Shown here one piece after another: positions 43,534 through 53,669 of a stretch of DNA of 64,000 bases. The notes beneath the pieces are model-generated. The model searched no databases. It worked only from the letters and a program-made list of their open reading frames with translations, and had not been told where the DNA came from. The stretch lies in assembly GCF_029892285.1 (NCBI RefSeq), contig NZ_JARXVM010000001.1, positions 248,001-312,000 of the forward strand. Direction: 5' to 3'. The DNA is from Rhizobium sp. SG_E_25_P2. Lineage in GTDB: Bacteria; Pseudomonadota; Alphaproteobacteria; Rhizobiales; Rhizobiaceae. The position numbers were made by a program, and so were the translations under genes. Within the stretch, counting starts at the first letter, position 1. The number at the start of each line of letters is the position of its first letter.

Positions 43534-44391
43534 ATGACCGTCCATGACCTCGCCTCGCTCGAAAAGACCATCGACGCCGCCTTCGACAACCGTGATTCCG
43601 TCTCGACCGCCACCAAAGGCGAGATCCGCGACGCCGTCGAAACCGCGCTGAACCTGCTCGACGCCGGAAAAGTGCGCGTCGCGACCCGCAGCGAGGACGG
43701 CGCCTGGACCGTGCATCAGTGGCTCAAGAAAGCGGTTCTTCTCTCCTTCCGCCTCAACGCCATGGAAGTGATCAAGGGCGGTCCGGGCGATTCTACCTGG
43801 TGGGACAAGGTGCCGTCGAAATTCGATGGCTGGAGCGCCAACGAATTCGAAAAGGCGGGGTTCCGCGCCGTGCCGAACGCCGTTGTCCGCCGCTCGGCCT
43901 ATATCGCGCCGAACGCCATCCTGATGCCGTCCTTCGTCAATCTCGGCGCTTATGTCGGCGAAGGCACGATGGTTGACACCTGGGCCACCGTCGGCTCCTG
44001 CGCCCAGATCGGCAAGCATGTGCATCTTTCGGGCGGCGTCGGCATCGGCGGCGTGCTGGAGCCGATGCAGGCCGGCCCGACCATCATCGAAGACAATTGC
44101 TTCATCGGCGCCCGCTCGGAAGTCGTCGAAGGCTGCATCGTACGCGAAGGCTCCGTGCTAGGCATGGGCGTGTTCATCGGCAAGTCGACCAAGATCGTCG
44201 ATCGCGCCACCGGCGAAGTCACCTATGGCGAAGTCCCGCCCTATTCCGTCGTCGTCGCCGGCTCGATGGGCAGCGGCAATCTCATGCCGAACGGCGTTGC
44301 GGCTCCGAACCTCTATTGCGCCGTCATCGTCAAGCGCGTCGATGCGCAGACCCGCTCCAAGACAGGCATCAACGAATTGCTGCGCGACTAA
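43534..44391 (+). CDS. dapD: Tetrahydrodipicolinate N-succinyltransferase
   Basis: The 285-residue enzyme catalyses the succinylation step of the lysine and diaminopimelate pathway. The N-terminal helical part is followed by a left-handed beta-helix with '[40 protein letters not shown]' (split hexapeptide repeats) and '[14 protein letters not shown]'. It is full length. AAGGAA precedes the ATG. It is separated from dapE by a strong terminator, so the two are probably expressed separately. Confidence 0.97.
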   Translation: MTVHDLASLEKTIDAAFDNRDSVSTATKGEIRDAVETALNLLDAGKVRVATRSEDGAWTVHQWLKKAVLLSFRLNAMEVIKGGPGDSTWWDKVPSKFDGWSANEFEKAGFRAVPNAVVRRSAYIAPNAILMPSFVNLGAYVGEGTMVDTWATVGSCAQIGKHVHLSGGVGIGGVLEPMQAGPTIIEDNCFIGARSEVVEGCIVREGSVLGMGVFIGKSTKIVDRATGEVTYGEVPPYSVVVAGSMGSGNLMPNGVAAPNLYCAVIVKRVDAQTRSKTGINELLRD

Positions 44392-44408
44392 GGGGCAGCG
44401 ACGCCTTG

Positions 44409-44436
44409 CGGCGCGCCGGCTGGCGCGCCGTTTTTT
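44409..44436 (+). terminator. Strong intrinsic terminator after dapD
   Basis: CGGCGCGCC (44409-44417), a GGCT loop, GGCGCGCCG (44422-44430) and six T form a textbook terminator. Confidence 0.88.
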
Positions 44437-44478
44437 CCCCGTGACAGAGCCTCATTCATCGGCTAACGCTGGACCATC

Positions 44479-45672
44479 ATGCCAGTCAAAGATCCGATTG
44501 ATAATCTTCAAAAACTCATCCGCTGCCCCTCTGTGACGCCCGAGGAGGGCGGCGCGCTGGCGTTGCTCGAATCCATGTTGGCTCCGCTCGGCTTCAAGGT
44601 CGAGCGAATGACCATGCGCGAGGCGGATACGCCCGATATCGACAATCTCTACGCCCGACTGGGCGAGACCGGCCCGCATCTGATGTTTGCCGGCCATACG
44701 GATGTCGTGCCGGTGGGCGACGAAGCCGCCTGGAGCCATCCGCCCTTCGGCGCCGAAATCCATGATGGCGTCATGTTCGGTCGCGGCGCGGTCGATATGA
44801 AAGGCGGCGTCGCCTGCTTTGCAGCCGCAGTCGCCCGTCATATCGAAAAGCACGGGCGTCCCCAGGGGTCGATTTCCTTCCTGATCACCGGCGACGAGGA
44901 AGGTCCCGCCGTCAACGGCACAGTGAAGCTGCTGGAATGGGCGCATGCCCGGGGCGAGCGCTGGGACGGCTGCCTGGTAGGCGAGCCGACCAATCCGGAC
45001 ACTCTCGGCGACATGATCAAGATCGGCCGTCGCGGCTCGGTGTCGGGAATGGTGACCGTCCAGGGCGTGCAGGGCCATGTCGCCTATCCGCATCTGGCCG
45101 AAAATCCGGTTCGCGCCGCCTTGGCCATGGCGACCGAACTGATGGAAACACCCTTCGATCATGGCACGGATGATTTCCAGCCGTCCAATATGGAAGTGAC
45201 GACGATCGACGCCGGCAACAAGGCGACCAATGTCATTCCCGCCAAGGTCAGCTTCGCCTTCAACATCCGCTTCAACGACGCCTGGACCGCCGACACGGTC
45301 AAGGCGGAAATCATCCGGCGGCTGGATCAGGGCGCGGCATCCGCGGCGCTGCGGCCGGGCCGCGCTCCGGCGCGCTATGAGTTGGTCTGGGCCGAACGGC
45401 CGAGCCATGTGTTCCTGACCCGCGACGATCGATTGATCGGCACGCTGTCGCGCGCCATCGAACGCCATACTGGAACAACGCCCAAGCTTTCGACGACGGG
45501 CGGAACTTCGGATGCACGGTTCATCAAGGATTACTGCCCGGTGGTGGAGTTCGGCCTGGTTGGCCAGACCATGCATATGGTCGACGAGCGCGTGCGCGTA
45601 TCGGAACTCGAAGCCTTGACGCGGATCTACGAGAGTTTCATCGCCGACTGGTTCAGAGATGCCGGGGCGTGA
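44479..45672 (+). CDS. dapE: Succinyl-diaminopimelate desuccinylase
   Basis: The 397-residue zinc enzyme removes succinate from the diaminopimelate precursor. The metal site includes His in 'FAGHTDVVPVGD', Asp in 'GRGAVDMKGG', Glu in 'ITGDEEGPA', and a His in the C-terminal 'VGQTMHMVDERV'. The dimerisation domain is present. It is full length and shares 14 bases with the next gene. Together with dapD it covers two steps of the succinylase branch. Confidence 0.96.
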   Translation: MPVKDPIDNLQKLIRCPSVTPEEGGALALLESMLAPLGFKVERMTMREADTPDIDNLYARLGETGPHLMFAGHTDVVPVGDEAAWSHPPFGAEIHDGVMFGRGAVDMKGGVACFAAAVARHIEKHGRPQGSISFLITGDEEGPAVNGTVKLLEWAHARGERWDGCLVGEPTNPDTLGDMIKIGRRGSVSGMVTVQGVQGHVAYPHLAENPVRAALAMATELMETPFDHGTDDFQPSNMEVTTIDAGNKATNVIPAKVSFAFNIRFNDAWTADTVKAEIIRRLDQGAASAALRPGRAPARYELVWAERPSHVFLTRDDRLIGTLSRAIERHTGTTPKLSTTGGTSDARFIKDYCPVVEFGLVGQTMHMVDERVRVSELEALTRIYESFIADWFRDAGA

Positions 45673-46255
45673 GGAAGTCTTCTATTACCTGAACGGCCTG
45701 TGGCTGCTCATCCGCGGCCGCAGCGAGGGCTTTCAGTGGCTCGATCTGAGTGATCGCGGTTTCTGGCGGTCATGGTGGGCGATCGTCTATTGCCTACCGC
45801 CCATTTTCCTTGATCTCTGGGGAACACGGGCCGTCTATCTCCAGGACATGCCGGAGAATACGCATCTCGGAAACGGCTTCTGGTCGGGCCTGTTGTTGCT
45901 GGATCTCCTGGGCTGGACCGCGCCTTACGCTATCCTCTACGCCGCGATGGTCGCCGGCGGCTATGCGCAGCACTTCCGGCAGGCCGTCATTCTGCTGAAC
46001 TGGCTGAGCGTACCGGTGCAATGGGCGCTGATGGCCATCTCCGCATCGATGATCTTCGCGCCCGCCAATCTCGATCTTCAGGCCTCGATCGCCCTCGTTC
46101 TCTATCTCGTCTCGGGCTACGCGCATGTCATGGTCATGCTGCAACTGACCGAACGCAAGGCGCTTCCGGCCATCGCCTTCGTGATGACGCTCGCCGTGGG
46201 CTCGGTGCTCACCCAATATTATGCAATCGATGCGCTCGGCCTATCCTTCGGCTGA
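45659..46255 (+). CDS. Membrane protein of unknown function downstream of dapE
   Basis: The 198-residue protein overlaps the end of dapE by 14 bases and has about four membrane segments, at roughly 40-58, 75-95, 108-132 and 140-195. I do not recognise a domain. Translational overlap implies co-expression with dapE. A similar hydrophobic protein after dapE occurs in related genomes as far as I recall. It converges on truA, with 15 bases shared at the 3' ends. Confidence 0.75.
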   Translation: MPGREEVFYYLNGLWLLIRGRSEGFQWLDLSDRGFWRSWWAIVYCLPPIFLDLWGTRAVYLQDMPENTHLGNGFWSGLLLLDLLGWTAPYAILYAAMVAGGYAQHFRQAVILLNWLSVPVQWALMAISASMIFAPANLDLQASIALVLYLVSGYAHVMVMLQLTERKALPAIAFVMTLAVGSVLTQYYAIDALGLSFG

Positions 46256-47035
46256 CTCGTCATCATCGAGCGTCAAAAGCGTGGACAGATCGCCGTAATC
46301 CACCTGCATGAAAAACAGCCCATGCGGCGGAGCCACGGGTCCACAGCGCGCGCGATCACGCGCAAGCAGCGCCTCGCGGATGTCGAGAGCGCTCCATTTT
46401 CCCTCGCCTGCCATCTTCAGCGTGCCCGCAAACGAACGGATCTGATTGTGCAGGAAGCTCTGCGCCGAGGCGCGGATCTCGACATAGTCGCCATTGCGGC
46501 TGACCTCGACCCGTTCGATCGTCCGACGCGGATTCTTCGCCTGGCAATGCGAGGAACGGAAGGTGGTGAAATCGTGGTGGCCGACGAATTCCTGCGCCGC
46601 CTCATGCATGCGCTCCGCATCGAGCGGCTTCTTGACATGCCAGGCGCGCTCGGCGTCGATAGCAGATGGCGCCATGCGGTTGATGATGCGATAGAGATAA
46701 TGCCGTTTGGTGGCCGAAAAGCGGGCGTCGAATGTGGTGGGAACCTGCTCCGCCGAGAGAATGGCGACACGCTCCTCCTCCATGGCGAGATGGGCGTTGA
46801 TGGCGTTGGCCACTGTCGACGCCTTCCAGTCTCGGCTGAGATCGACATGGCAGACCTGGCCGAACGCGTGAACGCCCGAGTCAGTGCGTCCGGCGGCGCG
46901 CAAGGACACCTCTTCGCCGCTCATCGCGAAAATGGCCTTCTCGATCGCGCCCTGCACGGATTTGCCATTGTCCTGCCGCTGCCAGCCGACATAGGGCACG
47001 CCGTCATATTCGACGACCATCTTGTAACGCGGCAT
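46241..47035 (-). CDS. truA: tRNA pseudouridine(38-40) synthase
   Basis: The 264-residue enzyme has the catalytic Asp in '[17 protein letters not shown]', the start '[18 protein letters not shown]', and '[13 protein letters not shown]'. It is a complete TruA. Its ATG overlaps the fmt stop by one base (TGATG), so it is translated with fmt. Its 3' end overlaps that of the dapE-linked membrane gene on the other strand by 15 bases. Confidence 0.96.
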   Translation of the reverse strand: MPRYKMVVEYDGVPYVGWQRQDNGKSVQGAIEKAIFAMSGEEVSLRAAGRTDSGVHAFGQVCHVDLSRDWKASTVANAINAHLAMEEERVAILSAEQVPTTFDARFSATKRHYLYRIINRMAPSAIDAERAWHVKKPLDAERMHEAAQEFVGHHDFTTFRSSHCQAKNPRRTIERVEVSRNGDYVEIRASAQSFLHNQIRSFAGTLKMAGEGKWSALDIREALLARDRARCGPVAPPHGLFFMQVDYGDLSTLLTLDDDESAEG

Positions 47036-47970
47036 CAGCCGATCCTCACGCCCGGGGCGACGGGCAACCCGCGCAGGAAATCGCCAGCGTCGAGCGGCTT
47101 GCCGCCAGCCTTCTGCAGCCTCAACAGCCGCACCGCGCCGTCGCCGCAGGCAATGGTCAGGCGGTCATCGAGCGCCGTTCCCGGCTCCCCTGCCCCAGCG
47201 GCGCGCTCGGACGCCAACACCTTGACCCGCTCGATCTTGCCGCCGAACGTCGCTTCGAACCAGGCGCCGGGAAACGGGGCCAGGCCGCGAATGTGATTGT
47301 GGACATCGGCAGCCGGTTTGGAAAAGTCGATGCGCGTTTCGTCCTTGCTGATCTTGGCGGCGTAGAGAACGCCGTCTTCGGACTGCGGCGTCAGCGTCAG
47401 CGTTCCCGCCTCAAGCGCAGCCATCGCCTCGACCATCAATTCTGCGCCCATCTCCGACAGGGCGTCATGCAGTTCGCCTGAAGTCATGGTCTCGGAGATG
47501 CCGATCTCGCGGATCATCGCCACCGGGCCGGTATCCAGCCCCTTGTCCATCTTCATCACCATCATGCCGGTCTTTGCATCTCCGGCCATGATGGCGCGCT
47601 GGATGGGGGCAGCGCCCCGCCAGCGCGGCAGAAGCGAGGCATGGCCGTTATAGCAGCCGAGCCGGGTTCCTTCGAGAACCGAGACAGGCAGCAATAATCC
47701 ATAGGCGACGACGACGGCGACATCGGCGCCGAGCGCCTTGAAAGCCTCAACATCTTCGGCGGCCTTGAAATTCACCGGCGTGCGCACCGTGATCCCCAGT
47801 TCCTCAGCCGTCTTGTGAACGGGAGACGGCGTCAGTTCCAGCCCGCGACGACCGGCGGGCCGGGGGGGCTGGGAATAGACGGCGACAATCTCATGACCTG
47901 CGGCGTACAGCGCTTTGAGGATGGGCGCGGAAAAATCGGGCGTTCCCATGAAAATGATTCTGAGCGGCAT
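47035..47970 (-). CDS. fmt: Methionyl-tRNA formyltransferase
   Basis: The 311-residue enzyme formylates initiator Met-tRNA. It has '[15 protein letters not shown]', the folate/catalytic motif '[20 protein letters not shown]', and '[10 protein letters not shown]'. The C-terminal tRNA-binding domain is present. AGATCC precedes the ATG. In many relatives def lies directly upstream; here an AraC-type gene and an exported protein gene intervene. Confidence 0.96.
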   Translation of the reverse strand: MPLRIIFMGTPDFSAPILKALYAAGHEIVAVYSQPPRPAGRRGLELTPSPVHKTAEELGITVRTPVNFKAAEDVEAFKALGADVAVVVAYGLLLPVSVLEGTRLGCYNGHASLLPRWRGAAPIQRAIMAGDAKTGMMVMKMDKGLDTGPVAMIREIGISETMTSGELHDALSEMGAELMVEAMAALEAGTLTLTPQSEDGVLYAAKISKDETRIDFSKPAADVHNHIRGLAPFPGAWFEATFGGKIERVKVLASERAAGAGEPGTALDDRLTIACGDGAVRLLRLQKAGGKPLDAGDFLRGLPVAPGVRIG

Positions 47971-48018
47971 GGCGGATCTCCGGCTGATTGCCCCTTCAAG
48001 CCTCTTGCGCGCAGAAGA

Positions 48019-49074
48019 TCAAGCCCCTTGACTTGCGACCGCGCGCCGCCAGTCGGTCGGGCTCTGGCCTGACACGCGCAGAAATTCGCGATTGAAGTTG
48101 GATTTGGTCATGAAGCCGGCCTCCAGCGCGATCTGCACCACGCTTTCCTGGGTCTCCTTCAAGAGGCGTTGGGCCTCGCGCACACGAAATTCATTGACAT
48201 ATTGCGAGACCGAAACGCCGTGGCAGCGATTGACCGCACGGGAGACCGCACGGGTGGTCTTGCCGAGCTTGCGCGCCAGCCTGACAAGATTGAGTTCCAT
48301 GTCGCGATAAAGCGCGTTCGTCGCCATCAGCGCGTCGAGCGCTGCGGCAATCTCTCTGTCTTCCTCGCTGGCTTCCCGGGAGGACGACGGCGCGTCCTCA
48401 GCCTCGTCGTCCCTGTCGGCATTCTCCTCCTCCCTCTTCTCGACCCGCGCCGGGTCAACAAGAACTGCGGCAGCAGACAGGATGATCAGACTGACCGTCG
48501 TGCCGAAGGAAATAATGGCGCCGGAATAGCGACCGGCAAACAGGACCAGATCGAGACTGATCAGCATATCGGACACAGCGGACGCGATCAGGGTCGCGCC
48601 GGTGATCTGCAACGCCCGATAAGACGTGACGACGCCATCAAGCCGTGACGCAACCAGCCGGTCGGGACCGCCGCGCGCGCTGGCCAGCAGAAGTCCGCCA
48701 TAAAACAAGAAGTCGAGAATGATCACCGCGCCAACCCAATCCCGGCGCAGGACGAGCAGCGCTGTCACCAGGATGGGCCAGACCGCATGCGGCCAATCCG
48801 TCAGCCTCGGGCGCGTCGGACCTCCTGTCAGCCCTCGAAAGGCGAGGAAGGCGGCGGGCGGCAACAGGCTCGCCATCGCCGCCATAAAGGGTTGCAGCAC
48901 CGTGGCTCCATAACCCCATCGCGCCCCGACCAGGAGCGATTGGAACGCGAACAGGGCCATCAACACGATGAAGGCGAGGGCGTCGTCTCCGCGTTCGCGG
49001 GCGGTCCGACTGTAGCGGATCGCAAACACCGCCAGGAATAAAGCGACAACAAAGGGAAGCGGCAAAAGGATCAT
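48019..49074 (-). CDS. Membrane-anchored AraC-family regulator
   Basis: The 351-residue protein starts with six or seven membrane segments (residues about 1-215). A charged linker follows ('EEENADRDDEAEDAPSSSRE'), then an AraC helix-turn-helix pair at about 260-345 ('KLGKTTRAVSRAVNRCHG', 'SVVQIALEAGFMTKSNFNREF'). A DNA-binding domain tied to the inner membrane suggests direct signal sensing. It is divergent from an exported protein gene, whose likely regulator it is. Both genes sit between def and fmt, which are normally adjacent, so the pair looks inserted. Confidence 0.85.
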   Translation of the reverse strand: MILLPLPFVVALFLAVFAIRYSRTARERGDDALAFIVLMALFAFQSLLVGARWGYGATVLQPFMAAMASLLPPAAFLAFRGLTGGPTRPRLTDWPHAVWPILVTALLVLRRDWVGAVIILDFLFYGGLLLASARGGPDRLVASRLDGVVTSYRALQITGATLIASAVSDMLISLDLVLFAGRYSGAIISFGTTVSLIILSAAAVLVDPARVEKREEENADRDDEAEDAPSSSREASEEDREIAAALDALMATNALYRDMELNLVRLARKLGKTTRAVSRAVNRCHGVSVSQYVNEFRVREAQRLLKETQESVVQIALEAGFMTKSNFNREFLRVSGQSPTDWRRAVASQGA

Positions 49075-49219
49075 GAGCAGTCCATCGGCGAATGCATGCG
49101 TCTGCGCTGGTTCTGTCCTTTATCGCGATCCGGCGCGACCTCAAACACGTTTCAGGTCGCTCCTTTCTGCGATGTCGTCATTCTCCGTGTCGTCACTCAT
49201 CTCATCAGGAGGCGCCACG

Positions 49220-49963
49220 ATGCGCAAGAAACCCATCATCCTCGGACTGGCCGCTAGCTTTGGGGCCATCATGCTTCTCGACGCCGCCGTCTCTATCTGG
49301 ACGTCAGAAGCGCGGGCGTCGGATCCCGTCGATCTTTCGAGCGTCAACCGCATCGAGGTCCGCGGGGCCGCAAGTCGGGTCACGATCAATACGGACAATA
49401 CAGAGCCTCTTGAAGCTCGCCTTATGGGGACCCGCAGCGGCTGGGGAGCGTTGTGGCGCTCAAGTTGGTTCGACGACGGCTGTGCGATGACGGGCTCCAT
49501 GTCTCTCGATCGCGGCTCGCTGATCGTCGACACCGGCGACGCGCCCTTTGATTTCGACTGGGACGATTGCCGGCTGGAGCTCAGGGCCAATCTCAGGCCG
49601 GACGCGGCCGTGCTGATCGACCAGCGCGCCTCAGCCATCACGCTTGCCGGAGATTTCTCGGTGCTGGATATCAAATCAGACGCCGGCGATGTCGACGTCG
49701 AGGGTCATGCGGACGCGATTACTCTGTCGGGCGCGGCGCTCCGAGCCAGGATCGCCTTCGACGAGGTCCGCAAATCCGAAACGATCCGGCTGATGGGCAA
49801 GATGATGGATGCGACGCTGATCTTTCCGACGGGTTCCGTCATCAGCTATGCGGTGGAGTCGATCGCATCCTATATCGACAGCGCGCTGCCCAACACGCCG
49901 GGCGCGAAGCCGGAGATCCGGATCCGCGGCGACATGGTCAGGACCACGATCAAAGAAGGATGA
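49220..49963 (+). CDS. Exported beta-repeat protein (DUF4097/adhesin-like)
   Basis: The 247-residue protein has a signal peptide (residues about 1-33, 'IILGLAASFGAIMLLDAA', ending 'EARAS'). The mature part is rich in short beta strands ('NRIEVRGAASRVTINTD', 'LIVDTGDAPFDFDWDDCRLEL', 'SDAGDVDVEGHADAITLSGAA' with repeated short turns), similar in style to DUF4097/DUF2807 adhesin-like beta-helices. The ATG at 49220 has AGGAGG 8 bases upstream. It is divergent from the membrane AraC gene and ends right next to the convergent def stop. The function is unknown. Confidence 0.72.
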   Translation: MRKKPIILGLAASFGAIMLLDAAVSIWTSEARASDPVDLSSVNRIEVRGAASRVTINTDNTEPLEARLMGTRSGWGALWRSSWFDDGCAMTGSMSLDRGSLIVDTGDAPFDFDWDDCRLELRANLRPDAAVLIDQRASAITLAGDFSVLDIKSDAGDVDVEGHADAITLSGAALRARIAFDEVRKSETIRLMGKMMDATLIFPTGSVISYAVESIASYIDSALPNTPGAKPEIRIRGDMVRTTIKEG

Positions 49964-50476
49964 TCAGGCGCGCAGTTTGGCGGCCTTGGTGAACCGCTTG
50001 ATCACCATTTCGCGCTTCAGGCGCGAAATATGGTCGATGAAGAGAACGCCGTTCAGGTGATCGATCTCATGCTGCAGGCAGGTGGCCAGAAGGCCATCGG
50101 CCTCGATTTCCTGGATCTTGCCGTCGAGATCGACATAGCGGACGCGAATCGCCGCCGGCCGCTCGACCTCAGCATAATAATCCGGGATCGACAGGCAGCC
50201 TTCTTCATAGCTGGACCGGTCGTCGCCCGACGACAGGATTTCCGGATTGATGAAGACTTGCGGCTTCTTGTCCTCGCCTTCCTTGTGAAGGTCGATGACC
50301 ACCATTCGCTTGGGAACCCCCACCTGAATGGCGGCAAGGCCAATGCCTGGCGCATCATACATGGTCTCCAGCATGTCGCTGGCAAGGGATTGCACCTCCG
50401 GCGTCACGTCTTCGAGCAGGGCCGAAGTCTGGCGGAGGATCGGGTCGGGCAAAATAATGAGCGGCTTGATCGTCAT
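49964..50476 (-). CDS. def: Peptide deformylase
   Basis: The 170-residue metalloenzyme removes the formyl group from new proteins. Motif 1 '[10 protein letters not shown]', motif 2 'EGCLSIP' (metal Cys) and motif 3 'QHEIDHLNG' (HExxH) are all intact. Length is usual for class I. It is on the same strand as fmt and truA but about 2 kb upstream of fmt because of the inserted AraC and exported protein genes. It shares the fate of the fmt product functionally. Confidence 0.97.
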   Translation of the reverse strand: MTIKPLIILPDPILRQTSALLEDVTPEVQSLASDMLETMYDAPGIGLAAIQVGVPKRMVVIDLHKEGEDKKPQVFINPEILSSGDDRSSYEEGCLSIPDYYAEVERPAAIRVRYVDLDGKIQEIEADGLLATCLQHEIDHLNGVLFIDHISRLKREMVIKRFTKAAKLRA

Positions 50477-50555
50477 TTCGCCTCCATAATACAGCCGCCC
50501 GGCTTGCGCAACAGGCCGGCCGCTGCGAAGCGTCCGGCGCGTTCAAAATTGAAAG

Positions 50556-52067
50556 TCAGGCCGCCTGCCGTGTTCCGGCCGTCCGTCGTCCGGCGCCCCA
50601 GGCCGCCTCGCCGGTCTTGAAGCCATCGAGCACGCCGTTCAACCGCTCCACTTCGGCTGCAAGCGCGCGGACCTCGCCCGAACTCTTGTCAACCATGCCT
50701 GCATTCTGCTGTGTGATTGTGTCGAGGTTGCTGATCGCAGCCGACACCTCCTTGAGCCCGGAAGATTGCTCATCGGCGGCCGAGGCGATGTCGGAAATGA
50801 TCTTGGTCAGTTCGACAATGCGCGAGGTGATGTCGCCGAGCGATTCGCCGGAGCGATTGACGAGGGCGACCCCTGTCTGCACCTGATTGGAACTTTCGGC
50901 GATAATTCCCTTGATCTCCTTGGCGGCGTTTGCCGAACGTTGCGCAAGCTCTCGCACTTCCTGGGCGACGACCGCAAAGCCTCGTCCGGCCTCCCCCGCT
51001 CGCGCCGCCTCGACGCCGGCATTGAGCGCAAGGAGGTTGGTTTGGAAGGCGATTTCATCGATCACCGTGATGATTTTGGAAATTTCAGTGGAGGATTTTT
51101 CGATGGCGCTCATCGCCGACACCGCTTCCGACACGGTTGCGCCCGACGTCTTGACCACTCCGAGCGTTTCCTGCGCCACGCTAGATGCCGTTCTGGCGCC
51201 AGTTGCGGTCGACGTGACGTTTTCCGACAATTCGTGCAGCGCAGCCGAACTTTCTTCGATGCTGGCCGCCTGCTGTTCGGTGCGGCCGGAAAGATCATTG
51301 GTCGCCTTGGCGATCTCCTGGGAGCCATCCAGTATCTGCTGGGCGGCAATACGGACATTCTCCATGGACTGGCGAAGCGCTTCCACCGCATTGTTGTAGT
51401 TGCTGGCCATCGCGCCGAACTTTTCCGGCATGTCGCTTGCGAAGCGCGCCTGCAGATCACCCGCCGAAAGTTGCTCCAGCATGCGCCCGAGTTTGCTCAT
51501 CGCGTCAGCCTGCTCCGCCTCCGCAACGGCTCTATCGCGTTCGACACGCTCGCGTTGCGCCGCCTGCTCATCGAGATAGACGCTGATGGCGTAGTCCATG
51601 TCAAGAAGCGCGGCCTTGACGATCAACGAGATCTCATCCGCGATCACCTTGTCCTTGGATTTTGAAAAGAAGCCGCCGGACTTCCTGTCGACGACGCCAT
51701 GGATCAATTGCTCCAGCACCAGGGCGTAGCCGGCGATATAAAGCCGCGGCTCAAGGCCAATTCGCGCATGCGTCTTGCCGATCATGGTCACGCCGTTGAC
51801 ATAGGCATCATCGAGCGTGCCGGAGGTGATCAGCCCCCAATGCTTCGCCTGCGCGCTTTTGGCGCCGCTGATATGTCCTTCGGACTTGAAAAATCTGGCG
51901 GTCTCCGGATTGGCGCGCACCTTGGCGTAAAATTTGTCGAGTGCGGGACCTATCATGTCCATTACGAGAGGATTGAGCTTCTGCAACTCTTTCTGCGCCG
52001 CCCCGTCTATCCCGAGGAAATCAAGCCGTTGGCGAAGAGGTGTCGTTTGTTGCGAAGACGAAGTCAT
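50556..52067 (-). CDS. Globin-coupled chemoreceptor (HemAT type)
   Basis: The 503-residue protein has no membrane segment. Residues about 10-165 are a protoglobin domain with proximal His100 in '[20 protein letters not shown]' (family pattern). A HAMP-like linker ('[20 protein letters not shown]') and a methyl-accepting signalling domain follow, with the tip '[25 protein letters not shown]'. Such receptors bind haem and respond to oxygen or to nitric oxide and carbon monoxide. It is probably a soluble aerotaxis receptor. It is divergent from rmuC. No che genes are in the window, so it feeds a distant pathway. Confidence 0.9.
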   Translation of the reverse strand: MTSSSQQTTPLRQRLDFLGIDGAAQKELQKLNPLVMDMIGPALDKFYAKVRANPETARFFKSEGHISGAKSAQAKHWGLITSGTLDDAYVNGVTMIGKTHARIGLEPRLYIAGYALVLEQLIHGVVDRKSGGFFSKSKDKVIADEISLIVKAALLDMDYAISVYLDEQAAQRERVERDRAVAEAEQADAMSKLGRMLEQLSAGDLQARFASDMPEKFGAMASNYNNAVEALRQSMENVRIAAQQILDGSQEIAKATNDLSGRTEQQAASIEESSAALHELSENVTSTATGARTASSVAQETLGVVKTSGATVSEAVSAMSAIEKSSTEISKIITVIDEIAFQTNLLALNAGVEAARAGEAGRGFAVVAQEVRELAQRSANAAKEIKGIIAESSNQVQTGVALVNRSGESLGDITSRIVELTKIISDIASAADEQSSGLKEVSAAISNLDTITQQNAGMVDKSSGEVRALAAEVERLNGVLDGFKTGEAAWGAGRRTAGTRQAA

Positions 52068-52394
52068 GTCAGGCGATCCTCAAGGGGAGAAGTTGTGTCG
52101 TGGTCGGCATAGTACTTTTGAGCGTAGGGCGCATTGGTTAACGAGCTATTATTCCTATCTTATTAGTTTTTTAAATTTAAGGCGGAAGTCTTGCCGATGC
52201 GGTGAATATCATAGTCTTCTGATAATAGAGGGCGACCATGCGCTGTTCTTGATCAAGATCAAATTTGGATCGGCTGCTCGCCATCGACGGCAGCCGTCTT
52301 TGTTTCTTGGTTGACGCTTGGTTACCGGTAAGCGCCAAACTTCATGTTCACGTTTTGGTCTAGCGGGCGACCGCGAATCTGCTAGAATTGACGG
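52068..52394. promoter_or_regulatory. Divergent promoter region of HemAT-like receptor and rmuC
   Basis: 327 bases without a gene. The part next to the receptor gene (about 52135-52190) is A+T-rich, with TTATTAGTTTTTTAAATTTA-like runs, and probably holds its promoter. The rest contains nothing I recognise. Confidence 0.4.
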
Positions 52395-53615
52395 ATGAAC
52401 GCTTCCTTCGCCGCAGCCGCCCCCTTGCTGGAATTCGGAACAACGACCATCACGACCGGTCATGCCGCCAGCGCCATCGCATTTGTCGCCTTTATTGCCG
52501 GATTGCTGTTTCTGCGCTCCAGACGCCGAAGGGTGGAGGCGGAAGACTTCGCCGACGCTCTGGAAGCCAAGGCGGAGGACGATGCGCGGCAACTGAGCCA
52601 GATCCTCAAGGCGCAGACGGAAATGCAGGGCAGGATCGCCGCCATGACGGAAATGTTTGGCGCGCGACAGGCTGAATTCAACCAGAACGTCAATCAGCGG
52701 CTCGACGGCATGACGCAACGTATCGGAGCCACGATCAGCGAGCAGACACGCGCCACGCATGAAAATCTCCGCCGCCTGCAAGAGCGCTTGGCTGTCATCG
52801 ACACGGCCCAGACCAATATCCAGACGCTGGCGCGCGACATCGTCTCCTTGCAATCGATCCTCTCCAACAAACAGACACGCGGCGCTTTTGGCCAGGGACG
52901 CATGGAAGCAATCATCGCCGACGCGCTTCCGCAGGGCGCCTATCGATTTCAGGCGACCTTGTCCAACGGAGCCCGGCCGGACTGCCTGATCCGAATGCCG
53001 AACAGCCAGCCGTCGCTGGTCATCGACGCTAAATTTCCCCTCGAAGCCTGGAACGCGATGCGGGACGGCGGCCCAGAACGCGTAAAGGCCGCCGGCCAGC
53101 AATTCCGTCGCGATATGGAAATCCATATCCGCGACATCGCCTCGAAATATCTGCTTCCGGGAGAGACACAGGACACCGCCTTTATGTTCGTGCCATCCGA
53201 ATCGATTTTCGCGGATATGCACGAGCGGTTCGAGTCTATAACCCATACCGCGCATCGCAGCCGGGTGGTCATAGTGTCGCCGTCGCTTCTGCTTTTATCG
53301 ATCCAGTTGATCCAGTCCATGCTGAAGGACCAGCGGATGCGCGAACAGGCGCATGTGATCCAGGCGGAGGTCATCGGTCTGATGGAAGATCTCGGCCGCC
53401 TCGATGAACGGGTCAGAAAATTGCAAGGGCATTTTCTGGCCGCCCAGAAGGATGTCGATTTGGTAATCGCCGCGACCGACAAAGTCTCGCGGCGCGGTCA
53501 GAAGATCGAGGCGATGGAGTTTGAAACGCCCGGCATCTCGGCTGAGGCTCCCGTTCAAAAAACGGCGGAAAGCAAGACCGGCCTTCTCAAACTAAGGCTG
53601 GTTGACGAGGACTGA
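52395..53615 (+). CDS. rmuC: DNA recombination protein RmuC
   Basis: The 406-residue protein has an N-terminal membrane segment (residues about 25-42), a coiled coil (about 45-155), and the RmuC nuclease-like core with 'GRMEAIIADALP', 'PDCLIRMPNSQPSLVIDAKFPLEAW' (family core) and 'DTAFMFVPSESIFADMHE'. RmuC limits DNA inversions at short inverted repeats, probably as a nuclease acting on recombination structures. Length and domains are usual. It is divergent from the globin-coupled receptor and 54 bases before the ribokinase gene. Confidence 0.95.
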   Translation: MNASFAAAAPLLEFGTTTITTGHAASAIAFVAFIAGLLFLRSRRRRVEAEDFADALEAKAEDDARQLSQILKAQTEMQGRIAAMTEMFGARQAEFNQNVNQRLDGMTQRIGATISEQTRATHENLRRLQERLAVIDTAQTNIQTLARDIVSLQSILSNKQTRGAFGQGRMEAIIADALPQGAYRFQATLSNGARPDCLIRMPNSQPSLVIDAKFPLEAWNAMRDGGPERVKAAGQQFRRDMEIHIRDIASKYLLPGETQDTAFMFVPSESIFADMHERFESITHTAHRSRVVIVSPSLLLLSIQLIQSMLKDQRMREQAHVIQAEVIGLMEDLGRLDERVRKLQGHFLAAQKDVDLVIAATDKVSRRGQKIEAMEFETPGISAEAPVQKTAESKTGLLKLRLVDED

Positions 53616-53669
53616 CCGGCGGGCGACAAAGGGCGCCTCAAGAAAAACAACAGCCCTGCGGGAAAACCA

